A stretch of 64,000 nt of DNA. It comes from Candidatus Acutalibacter stercorigallinarum. Lineage in GTDB: Bacteria; Bacillota; Clostridia; Oscillospirales; Acutalibacteraceae. The notes under the pieces are model-generated. The model was not told the origin of the DNA, did no database searches, and saw only the letters and a list, made by a program, of their open reading frames with translations. Position 1 is the first letter of the stretch; the number at the start of each line of letters is the position of its first letter. The position numbers were made by a program, and so were the translations under genes. The DNA lies in NCBI GenBank assembly GCA_019112625.1, contig DXIW01000021.1, positions 24,345-88,344 of the forward strand. Direction: 5' to 3'. Shown here one piece after another: positions 1 through 8,136 of this stretch.

Positions 1-2
1 GC

Positions 3-1643
3 CGGGAGGACACCCCGCCGGCCGCCGGCAGCTTTTTGGAGCTGCTGTCCGGGGAGGTTTTGGCCGGCTACCTGGACGGGGTGGAGCCCGACGGGGACTG
101 GGCGGACCTGCCCGAGCCCCAGCTGCCCCACAAGTACCGCCTGTGTTCCGCAGAGCTGCGGGCCGTCTCGCCGGACCGGCGGCCGGTGTACCTGGCCCAT
201 ACCCTGGGCGGGTCCAGTATCCGGGCCCTGGCGGAGGTCATCGGCTCCTCCTATGAGGAGACAGAGGACCTCATCAAGCGGGCGGAGCGGGAGGTCATCG
301 AGTCCCACGGCTCGATGGACAAGACCCAGCGGGCCGCCCTGGTGCGGCTCTTCACCGAATTCAAGAGCCCCCAGAGCGAGGCCTTCCAGCAGATGGAGGT
401 GCCCCAGCGGCTGGAGGACGCCCTGCGCCACCAGCTGCAGCTGCGGCCGGGGGCCGTGCAGAGGCCTGCCCAGAAGCCGGCCCGGCAGCCTGCTGCCCCC
501 AAAGCCGCCCCCAAACCGGGGAAGGAGAGCAAGTCCGGAGCGAAAAAGCCCGCCTCCGCCCCGGCGAAGCCAACAGTCCACAAGCCCGCCCGGCAGCCCT
601 TCCCGGTGGGGAAGGTGGCGGCCATCTGCGTGGTGGCTGTGGCGGTGGCCCTGCTGGCTGTGGTGCTGTACCAGCGGCTGGGGGTGTCCGCCCAGGCCGC
701 CAGCGTCACCACCTACGAGGTCGCCGCGGTCTCCTACGGGGATGTGGACACCACCATCAGCGGCAGCGGCACCTTGAGTCCTGTCTCCCAGGACACCCTG
801 ACAGCGGCGGCGCCGGTGACCCTGACGGCGGTAAACTACGCCGCCGGGGACGCGGTGGAGTCCGGCACAGTCCTGGCCACCGGGGAGGATGAGCTGGGGG
901 AGACGGTGGACTACACCGCCCCCTACGACTGTGTGCTGCTGGAAGTGCCCGCAGCCGCCGGTGACACCCTGGCCGCCGGGGAGGAGGTGGCCATGGTCAT
1001 GGGCAAGGACGGCTTCACCATGGGCATCGCCGTGGATGAGCAGGATATCGCCCTCATCGAAGTGGGCCAGGAGGCCTCCTTTACCATCGACGCCATCGAG
1101 GACGGGGAGGAGATCACCGGCTCCATCTCCCAGGTGTCGTATAACGGCAGCTCCAACGGCAGCGCCACCGCCTACCAGATCACCGCGAAAATCGCCTACG
1201 TGGAAGGGGTGTACCCGGGTATGAGCGCCTCCGCCCAGATTGTGGTGGAGGAGAGCGGCGAGGGCCTGCTGGTGCCCATGGAGGCGGTGCAGACCTCCGG
1301 CGATGAGAATTATGTCTACCTGGCCCCCGGCGACGGGGAGGAGGGCGCCGAGTACGAGGAAGAGGACATCGACCTGTCCGCCCTCACCCAGGTGACGGTG
1401 GAGGCCGGGGACTCCGACGGCAGCTACATGCTGGTGGAGTGTGACGATCTCAGCGAGGGCGACCTGATCCTGGTGCCCCACCTCACCTCCACGGCCGCCG
1501 GCTCCGGCAGCGGGGACAGCGGCGGCATGGGCGGCTTCGGCGGGTCCTTCCCCGGCGGCATGGACTTCGGCGACTTCGACTTCAGTAATTTCGATCCCAG
1601 CACCATGCCCCAGGGCGGCAGCTTCCCGGGGATGAGCAGCTGA
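3..1643 (+). CDS. HlyD/MacA-like periplasmic adaptor (membrane fusion protein) with N-terminal sigma-region-4/HTH-like cytoplasmic domain; 5' end outside window
   Basis: Frame open to window edge; A/P/K-rich linker, one TM segment (VAAICVVAVAVALLAVVLYQ), HlyD-like barrel/lipoyl region, Gly/Phe/Asp-rich tail; followed by MacB-type ABC genes. Confidence 0.8.
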   Translation, partial: REDTPPAAGSFLELLSGEVLAGYLDGVEPDGDWADLPEPQLPHKYRLCSAELRAVSPDRRPVYLAHTLGGSSIRALAEVIGSSYEETEDLIKRAEREVIESHGSMDKTQRAALVRLFTEFKSPQSEAFQQMEVPQRLEDALRHQLQLRPGAVQRPAQKPARQPAAPKAAPKPGKESKSGAKKPASAPAKPTVHKPARQPFPVGKVAAICVVAVAVALLAVVLYQRLGVSAQAASVTTYEVAAVSYGDVDTTISGSGTLSPVSQDTLTAAAPVTLTAVNYAAGDAVESGTVLATGEDELGETVDYTAPYDCVLLEVPAAAGDTLAAGEEVAMVMGKDGFTMGIAVDEQDIALIEVGQEASFTIDAIEDGEEITGSISQVSYNGSSNGSATAYQITAKIAYVEGVYPGMSASAQIVVEESGEGLLVPMEAVQTSGDENYVYLAPGDGEEGAEYEEEDIDLSALTQVTVEAGDSDGSYMLVECDDLSEGDLILVPHLTSTAAGSGSGDSGGMGGFGGSFPGGMDFGDFDFSNFDPSTMPQGGSFPGMSS

Positions 1644-1656
1644 GGAGGCGCGGCAC

Positions 1657-2334
1657 ATGATACGGTTAAAGCACATCTATAAATCCTATCCCCTGGGGGA
1701 TACCGCAGTGGACGTGCTCCAGGACGTGAGCCTCCACATCCGGCCCCGGGAGTTTGTGTCCATTCTGGGCCCCTCGGGCAGCGGGAAGTCCACTTTGATG
1801 AACATCATCGGCTGCCTGGACGTGCCCGACAGCGGCGACTACCTGCTGGACGGGGAGTACGTGGACGACTGCACCGAGGACCAGCTCAGCGAGATCCGGG
1901 GCAAGAAGATCGGCTTTATCTTCCAGCAGTTCAACCTGCTGCCGGAGCTCACCGCCTTCGAAAATGTGGAGATGCCCCTGCTCTACCACCACCTCACCGC
2001 CGCCCAGCGCCGGGAGCGGGTGGAGGCCACCCTGGCCCAGGTGGGCCTCTCTGACCGCATGGACCACCGGCCCAGCCAGCTCTCCGGCGGCCAGCAGCAA
2101 CGGGTGGCCATCGCCAGGGTGCTGGCCATGGAGCCCTCCATCATCCTGGCGGATGAGCCCACCGGCAACCTGGACTCCGCCTCCGGCAAGGAGATCATGG
2201 ACATCATCCAGGGCCTGTGGCAGGCGGGGAACACCATCGTGCTCATCACCCACGACACCCAGGTGGCGGACCAGGCCCAGCGGAAGATCTACGTCCGGGA
2301 CGGCAAGGTCTCGGGAAAGGAGCCTGCCCTATGA
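1657..2334 (+). CDS. ABC transporter ATP-binding protein, MacB/LolD type
   Basis: Walker [10 protein letters not shown], signature LSGGQQQR, Walker [12 protein letters not shown]. Confidence 0.95.
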   Translation: MIRLKHIYKSYPLGDTAVDVLQDVSLHIRPREFVSILGPSGSGKSTLMNIIGCLDVPDSGDYLLDGEYVDDCTEDQLSEIRGKKIGFIFQQFNLLPELTAFENVEMPLLYHHLTAAQRRERVEATLAQVGLSDRMDHRPSQLSGGQQQRVAIARVLAMEPSIILADEPTGNLDSASGKEIMDIIQGLWQAGNTIVLITHDTQVADQAQRKIYVRDGKVSGKEPAL

Positions 2335-3491
2335 CCAGAAAGATCGTAAAGCTGGCCCTGCAAGCCATCGTCAACCACAAAATGCGCTCCTTCCTCACCA
2401 TGCTGGGCATTATCATCGGTGTGATGGCGGTGGTCATCCTGGTGTCCATCACCCAGAGCGCCGCCACCGGCATCACCAGCAGCATCTCCGACATGGGCTC
2501 CCAGCTTATCACCGCCTCGGTCACCAGCGACGAGGTGTCCCTCTCCCGGGAGTCGGTGGAGTCCCTGGCGGGCACCGGCGCCATCCAGGCCGTAGCGCCC
2601 ACCATCACCTCCAGCGAGACCGCCCGGCACAAGGGGGAGTCCGGCTCCTATACGGTGGCCGGCGTCACCCCGGCGTACTTCGACGTGCAGGGGGTAGCGG
2701 TGCAGAGCGGCCGGGCCATCGCGGAATCGGACCTGGACTCCTCCACCTGGGTGGCGGTGCTGGGCACCGAGGCCGCCTATGACCTGTTCGGCACCTGGGA
2801 CGCGGTGGGCGGCACCATCACCCTGGGGGAGCGGAACTATAAGGTCATCGGGGTGCTGGAGGAGCAGGGCTCCAGCCTGGCGGGTTCCGACGACAGCCGC
2901 ATCCTCATCCCCTACACCACCGCCCAGCGGGCCACCGGCCAGAAGGGCGTGGGCAGCTTCTATGTAAAGGCCTCCAGCGAAGGGACCGTCTCCCTGGCCA
3001 TGAACACGGTGGAGGCCTACCTGCTCCAGGCCACCCGGGACGAGGACGCCTACTCGGTGAGCAACCAGTCCCAGGTGCTGGACACCATGGACGAGGTGGA
3101 CAACACCATGTCCCTGCTGCTGGGGGGCATCGCCGCTATCTCCCTGCTGGTAGGGGGCATCGGCATTATGAATATCATGCTGGTGTCCGTGACAGAGCGC
3201 ACCCGGGAGATCGGCATCCGCAAGGCCGTGGGGGCCAAGCGGCGGCACATCCTGCTCCAATTCCTCTGCGAGTCCTGCATCCTGTCCCTGCTGGGGGGCG
3301 CGGTGGGGCTGGCCCTCTCCTTCGGGGCGGTGGCGTTCTACAACCTGGCGGCGGGCAGCTCCGCCTCCCTGAACTGGGCCATCGGCGGGGCGGCCATCCT
3401 GTTCTGCGGGGTCATCGGCATCCTGTTCGGCAGCTACCCGGCGGCGAAAGCCTCCCGGCTCCAGCCCATCGAGGCCCTGCACACCCTGTGA
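2331..3491 (+). CDS. ABC transporter permease, MacB/FtsX type
   Basis: ATG at 2331 overlaps the ATPase stop; MacB core plus C-terminal FtsX-like TM domain (GIGIMNIMLVSVTERTREIGIRKAVGA). Confidence 0.95.
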   Translation: MTRKIVKLALQAIVNHKMRSFLTMLGIIIGVMAVVILVSITQSAATGITSSISDMGSQLITASVTSDEVSLSRESVESLAGTGAIQAVAPTITSSETARHKGESGSYTVAGVTPAYFDVQGVAVQSGRAIAESDLDSSTWVAVLGTEAAYDLFGTWDAVGGTITLGERNYKVIGVLEEQGSSLAGSDDSRILIPYTTAQRATGQKGVGSFYVKASSEGTVSLAMNTVEAYLLQATRDEDAYSVSNQSQVLDTMDEVDNTMSLLLGGIAAISLLVGGIGIMNIMLVSVTERTREIGIRKAVGAKRRHILLQFLCESCILSLLGGAVGLALSFGAVAFYNLAAGSSASLNWAIGGAAILFCGVIGILFGSYPAAKASRLQPIEALHTL

Positions 3492-3506
3492 CATACAGAA
3501 AAACAG

Positions 3507-3536
3507 AGAAGCCCTGGGACGCTCCCCAGGGCTTCT
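3507..3536. terminator. Bidirectional intrinsic terminator between convergent genes
   Basis: Hairpin AGAAGCCCTGGG...CCCCAGGGCTTCT between convergent genes. Confidence 0.8.
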
Positions 3537-3542
3537 CGCTGT

Positions 3543-4754
3543 TTATAATTTTACCCGGAAGCAGATCTTGTCCCCCTCCAGGCCCAGGGCGGTGATGTCC
3601 CCGCCCTGGCGCTGGGCGATGCCCTTGGCGATGGACAGCCCCACCCCAAAGCCGCTGCCGTAGGTGCGGGCCGAGTCCCCCCGGTAGAACCGGTCGAACA
3701 GCCGGGGGAGGGGCAGCTCGTTTACGTGCTGGCAGCTGTTGTCTACAGTGAGCACCGGCCGCCGCCTCCCCGAAAGACCCACCCAGATGGTGCCGCCTGG
3801 GTCACAGTACTTCACCGCGTTGTCCAGCAAGATGGACACCAGCCGCCGCAGGGCAGCCTCGTCCCCCTTCCACCACAGGGAGGAGGGGCCCTCCATGACC
3901 AGCTGTTTCCCCTGGCGTTCCGTCACCGGGGAAAAGGCGGAGGCCGTGTCCCACACCGCCTGGGCCAGGTCGAAGGCTTCCGCCTGCAGGGGGGCTTCCT
4001 CGTCCAGGCGGGCCAGGTCCACCAGCTGGCACACCAGGTCCGTCAGGGTGGCGGTCTCCTCCTTCATGTCGGAGAGCCAGGGGTTTGGGCCCACGTCCCC
4101 CTCCAGGATGTCCAGGTTTGTCTGGAGGAGGGTGAGGGGCGTTTTCAGCTCGTGGCTGGCGTCGGTGACGAACTGCCGCTGGCGCTGGTGGCTCTCCGCC
4201 ACCGGGCGCACCGCCCCTTTGGAGAACACCACCACCAGCAGCAGGGCCGCCAGGCTGCCCGCCCCGAACACCAGGCACGCCGCCATGAGGAAGGCCCGGT
4301 CGGCGTCCAGCATCAGCGCCCCGCTGACGCACACCACGGCAGTCCCCTTTTCAGACTCCCACACCTTAAAGCGGTACTCCCCCACCCAGCCCCGCTCCCT
4401 GTTCTCGTCCAGGGCCTGCCGGGCCAGGTCCTCCGCCTCCTCCTGGCTCACGCTGGCGATGGAGTTTACATTGGCGGCGGCCTCCCCGGTGTCCGGGAAG
4501 GTGACGGTGAAGAACCGGGTGGTGAAGGGGGCCTCCGGGTCCCGCTCGGCAGGGCGGGGGTCCTCCTGGGGGCCGGGGGGCTGGAAGTCCGGGAATCGCC
4601 CGTCGTTTTCCGAGACGATGTCCGCCAGGTCATCCAGGGAGGCGGCGGTCTGCAAATAGGTGATGAGGAAGATCCCGGAAAACAGGGCGGCGAACACCCC
4701 CAGGAAGGACAGGGTGCAGATCCAGATGAATTTCCGGCGCAGGCGGAAGATCAT
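3543..4754 (-). CDS. Sensor histidine kinase (HisKA/HATPase_c)
   Basis: TM segments, DASHELKTPLTLLQ H-box, N box LLDNAVKYCD, G box GFGVGLSIAKGI; start overlaps RR stop (ATGA). Confidence 0.93.
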   Translation of the reverse strand: MIFRLRRKFIWICTLSFLGVFAALFSGIFLITYLQTAASLDDLADIVSENDGRFPDFQPPGPQEDPRPAERDPEAPFTTRFFTVTFPDTGEAAANVNSIASVSQEEAEDLARQALDENRERGWVGEYRFKVWESEKGTAVVCVSGALMLDADRAFLMAACLVFGAGSLAALLLVVVFSKGAVRPVAESHQRQRQFVTDASHELKTPLTLLQTNLDILEGDVGPNPWLSDMKEETATLTDLVCQLVDLARLDEEAPLQAEAFDLAQAVWDTASAFSPVTERQGKQLVMEGPSSLWWKGDEAALRRLVSILLDNAVKYCDPGGTIWVGLSGRRRPVLTVDNSCQHVNELPLPRLFDRFYRGDSARTYGSGFGVGLSIAKGIAQRQGGDITALGLEGDKICFRVKL

Positions 4755-5431
4755 GGCCCCACCTCCAGCACGTAGCCCGCCCCCCGCAGAAAGCGGATGT
4801 TGGCGGCGGCCCCCAGCTTTTCCAGTTTTTTCCGGAGGTTGGAGATGTGCACCCACACCACGCTCACCTCCACCGGGCTGTCCCAGCCCCACACGTGGGA
4901 CAGCAGCTGGTCGGCGGAGACCACGCACCCCGGCCGCTCCAGGAGCATCTCCATCACCTGGAACTCCCTGCCGCTGAGGGGCTGGGTTTTGCCCTGCCAG
5001 CACAATTCGTAGGTGGAGCGGTTCAGGGCCAGCGCCCCGGCCTGGAGCAGGTCCGGGGTAAAGGCGGCCTTCCGCCGGAGCATGGCCCGCACCCGGGCCA
5101 GCAACTCCGGCACGGCGAAGGGCTTCGCCAGGTAGTCGTCGGCCCCGGCGTCCAATCCCTCCACCCGGTCGGCCACCTCTGCCTTGGCGGTGAGAAACAG
5201 CGCCGGGGTGTCCACCCCTTTCTGTCGCAGCCGTTTTAAGACCGTCACCCCGTCCAGGCCAGGCATCATAATGTCCAGCACCAGGCCGTCGTACTCCGCG
5301 GTCTCGGCGTAGGTCAGGGCGTCCTCCCCGTTGTCTACCCCGTCCACCAGGTACCGCTCCCGCTCCAAAATATGGGTGAGGGAGCGCAGAAGCCGCGTGT
5401 CGTCCTCCGCCACCAACAGCCGCATAGCCAT
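4751..5431 (-). CDS. OmpR-family response regulator
   Basis: Receiver (VLDIMMPGLDG) plus winged-helix Trans_reg_C domain. Confidence 0.95.
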   Translation of the reverse strand: MAMRLLVAEDDTRLLRSLTHILERERYLVDGVDNGEDALTYAETAEYDGLVLDIMMPGLDGVTVLKRLRQKGVDTPALFLTAKAEVADRVEGLDAGADDYLAKPFAVPELLARVRAMLRRKAAFTPDLLQAGALALNRSTYELCWQGKTQPLSGREFQVMEMLLERPGCVVSADQLLSHVWGWDSPVEVSVVWVHISNLRKKLEKLGAAANIRFLRGAGYVLEVGP

Positions 5432-5457
5432 TCTCCTTCCATGGTATTCTCCCTTTT

Positions 5458-5490
5458 ACTATACCGCCCCAATCTAAAGACAGTCTAAAG
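5458..5490 (-). promoter_or_regulatory. Putative response-regulator box and -10 of the TCS operon
   Basis: Minus strand CTTTAGACTGT|CTTTAGATTGG GGCGG TATAGT: two CTTTAG 11 bp apart, 10 nt before the -10. Confidence 0.6.
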
Positions 5491-5539
5491 GAAATGCGAA
5501 TTTTAGGTGACGGCTTCCGAAGAAAATGTTCCCGAAACC

Positions 5540-5594
5540 TTCACCGTCCTTTCACGGGGAAATTAAGGCGGGCTTTAGCCGCGGCGGCTATACT
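5540..5594 (+). promoter_or_regulatory. Putative response-regulator box and -10 for the lipoprotein gene
   Basis: TTCAC x2 (11 bp apart), ATTAAG/CTTTAG (11 bp apart), then 10 nt to TATACT. Confidence 0.6.
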
Positions 5595-5654
5595 GTGGCC
5601 AGCAGCCGGGAAACCGGCGACACCATTCCAAATTGAAGAAAGAAGGACGAGTGT

Positions 5655-6290
5655 ATGTTCAAACGGAAAATACAGGCAGCGGCGGCGGTCCTGGCCCTGG
5701 TGATGCTCACGGCGGCATTTACCGCCTGCTCCGAGTCCACCTCCAGCTCCAGCGAGAGCTCCGCGTCGTCGGAGAGCTCCACCTCCTCCGCCAGCAGCGA
5801 GGAGGAGAGCTCCTTGGACACGGAGAGCTCGGAGGTGAGCTCTGAAGAGAGCTCTGAGGAGAGCGACGTGTCCAGCGAGGACGAGGAGATCGTAGAGGCG
5901 GTGGTGGGTGAGATCACCGGTATCGCCGACGATTCCCTGGAGCTCTACATCTACGACGTGTACCCGGAGACCACCGATTATACCGACCTCACCGGGGAGA
6001 CCCTGACCGCCACGGGGGAGACCCAGACCGTGACCCTGGACACCGGCGCCGCCTATGAGGCCGTCACCGACGGCGCGGCGGAAGCCATCACCCAGGCGGA
6101 CCTGGCGGAGGGCGACATGGTGGCCGTCATCGCCAAGGAGGACGGCAGCCAGACCGTGATGGTGCTGGAGTACGACGCCAGCGCCGATGACACCTCCAGC
6201 GACGCCGGCGACACTACCGACACAGCAGACGACAGTTCCAGCGATGCCGACACCGAGTCCGAAGCGGTGGAGGAAGCCGCTGGGGAATGA
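5655..6290 (+). CDS. Putative lipoprotein with Ser/Glu-rich low-complexity region
   Basis: Signal peptide with lipobox-like TAFTACS; S/E-rich N- and C-terminal regions around a ~100 aa folded-looking core. Confidence 0.75.
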   Translation: MFKRKIQAAAAVLALVMLTAAFTACSESTSSSSESSASSESSTSSASSEEESSLDTESSEVSSEESSEESDVSSEDEEIVEAVVGEITGIADDSLELYIYDVYPETTDYTDLTGETLTATGETQTVTLDTGAAYEAVTDGAAEAITQADLAEGDMVAVIAKEDGSQTVMVLEYDASADDTSSDAGDTTDTADDSSSDADTESEAVEEAAGE

Positions 6291-6316
6291 CCCTCCTGTA
6301 GCATATAGCGTGACGC

Positions 6317-6345
6317 AAAAGGCCGGGGCTTTGCCCCGGTCTTTT
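6317..6345 (+). terminator. Intrinsic terminator
   Basis: AAAAGGCCGGGGCTTTGCCCCGGTCTTTT. Confidence 0.8.
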
Positions 6346-6588
6346 GCGGTTTTGGGAACAGTCCGTCCCACTTTCCTTCGGAACGGCGAAGGATGCGGGA
6401 GAGCCCGGCGGGGGAAAGGCCCTGGCGCTGGGAAAGGACGCCCGGGGGACGCCCCGGGCATCACCTGTTTTTGGGTGGGAAACGGGGGATAGCGGAGCGG
6501 GGCAATCTGTGGTATGATAAAGGGGAAATACCGGCCTGGGACGGCTGGCTTCGCGCGGCGCCGGGCTGGCAAAAAAGGAGGAGAAGCT

Positions 6589-8016
6589 ATGAAAAAACGG
6601 ATCGTTTCACTGCTGATGTGCCTGTGCCTGGCCGTGGGCTTGCTGCCCGCCGGGGCCCTGGCCGCCCCGGTGTCCTACGTGGCATTGGGGGACAGCATCA
6701 CCACCGGCTACGGCCTGGACGAGGGGGAGAAGGCGTTCCCCCAGCTGCTGGCTGAGGCCAACGGGCTGGACCTCACCGACCTGGCGGAGGACGGCCTGAC
6801 CGGCGCGGAGCTGAGCGCCGCCCTGCAAACGGACAAGGAGCTGCAGCAGGCTGTGGCCGGGGCGGACATCATCACCGTGACCATTGGCGGCAACGACTTG
6901 ATGAACGCCCTGTACCAGGGCCTGGCCGAGGCCTACAACCAGTTTGCCTCGACGGCCCTGACCCCCCAGCAGGTCCAGCAGATGCTGGCCACCGGCCAGA
7001 TGACCCCCAGCCAGATGGCCAACCTCCTCACCAGCGTGGAGCGGGTGCTGGCCAGCCAGGAGTTCTCCGCCGCGGTGGCGGACATGGGCAAGGCCTTGGT
7101 CGGCATCGTGGGGGCCCTGCGGCAGCTGAACCCGGAGGGGAAGCTGGCGGTGGCCAGCCAGTACAACCCCTATGGCCATTTGGAGAACACCCTGACCCAG
7201 CCCATGGTGGACGCCTTTGAGGTGGCCCTGATGGTGGTCAACGCCCAGCTGAAAGAGGCCTTCGCCCTGCTGGGAGAATCCGGCTACGTAGACGTGTACA
7301 CCCCCTTCGCCCAGGCGGAGGAGGACCCCTGCAACGCCAAGTTCAACAGCATGACCGACTTTGCCCTGGACTTCCACCCCAACGCCTACGGCCACCAGCT
7401 CATCGCCCAGGCCATGGCCGGGGCCCTGGGCCTGAAGTCGCCGGGGGAGGAGGAGGAAGAGAAGCCCGGCTTCCCCGATGTGCCGGAGGCGGAGTGGTAC
7501 GCGGGGGCTGTGGCCTATGTGTCGGAGAAGGGCATGATGAACGGCATGCCGGACGGGCGCTTCGCCCCCGGGGAGTTCCTGACCCGCGCCGAGGTGGCCC
7601 AGATCCTCTACAACCTGGAGGGGAAGCCCGCCGTTACCGGTGCGGCCACCTTTACCGACCTGCCGGACCAGTGGTACCAGGACCCCGTCGCCTGGGCCCA
7701 GGAGACCGGCGTGGTGGACGGCTATGAGGGGAATGTCTTCCGGCCCAATCGGGACGTGACCCGGGAGGAATTTGCCCAGATGATGTACAACTACGCCGCG
7801 TACAAGAAGTACGACCTGACCGCTGTGAGCGACCTGAGCCAGTTCCCCGACGGGGACAAGGTGGGCGAGTGGGCCCTGCCCGCCATGGCCTGGGCCAACG
7901 GCAACGGGCTCATCAACGGCCACGACGACGGCACCCTGGCCCCTGGCGGGGATACCACCCGGGCCGAAGCGGCCGGCATTTTGATGCGGTTTGACCAGAA
8001 CCTGGTGCAGAAGTAA
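6589..8016 (+). CDS. SGNH/GDSL hydrolase with three C-terminal SLH domains (surface-anchored)
   Basis: Start ATG after AAGGAGGAG; signal peptide; GDSIT block; DFHPNAYGH; three SLH repeats (FPDVPEAEWYAGAVAYVSEKGMMNGMPDGRFAPGEFLTRAE...). Confidence 0.9.
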   Translation: MKKRIVSLLMCLCLAVGLLPAGALAAPVSYVALGDSITTGYGLDEGEKAFPQLLAEANGLDLTDLAEDGLTGAELSAALQTDKELQQAVAGADIITVTIGGNDLMNALYQGLAEAYNQFASTALTPQQVQQMLATGQMTPSQMANLLTSVERVLASQEFSAAVADMGKALVGIVGALRQLNPEGKLAVASQYNPYGHLENTLTQPMVDAFEVALMVVNAQLKEAFALLGESGYVDVYTPFAQAEEDPCNAKFNSMTDFALDFHPNAYGHQLIAQAMAGALGLKSPGEEEEEKPGFPDVPEAEWYAGAVAYVSEKGMMNGMPDGRFAPGEFLTRAEVAQILYNLEGKPAVTGAATFTDLPDQWYQDPVAWAQETGVVDGYEGNVFRPNRDVTREEFAQMMYNYAAYKKYDLTAVSDLSQFPDGDKVGEWALPAMAWANGNGLINGHDDGTLAPGGDTTRAEAAGILMRFDQNLVQK

Positions 8017-8028
8017 ATCTTTCCGCGA

Positions 8029-8056
8029 AGGCCGGGAGGGAAACCTCCCGGCTTTT
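8029..8056 (+). terminator. Intrinsic terminator
   Basis: AGGCCGGGAGGGAAACCTCCCGGCTTTT. Confidence 0.8.
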
Positions 8057-8086
8057 GCTGCCTTCGGGGGGATTATTGCCACAAAA

Positions 8087-8114
8087 AGGCCCGGATACCG
8101 CGGTATCCGGGCCT
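8087..8114 (-). terminator. Intrinsic terminator for the GH3 gene
   Basis: Perfect palindrome GGCCCGGATACCG|CGGTATCCGGGCC. Confidence 0.7.
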
Positions 8115-8136
8115 CTTCTGGAGGGAGGGGTGATTT

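Noticed and set aside
5716-5880. Ser/Glu-codon repeats as a CRISPR or tandem-repeat array
   Set aside because: Low-complexity coding (AGC/TCC/GAG) without regular repeat-spacer structure.
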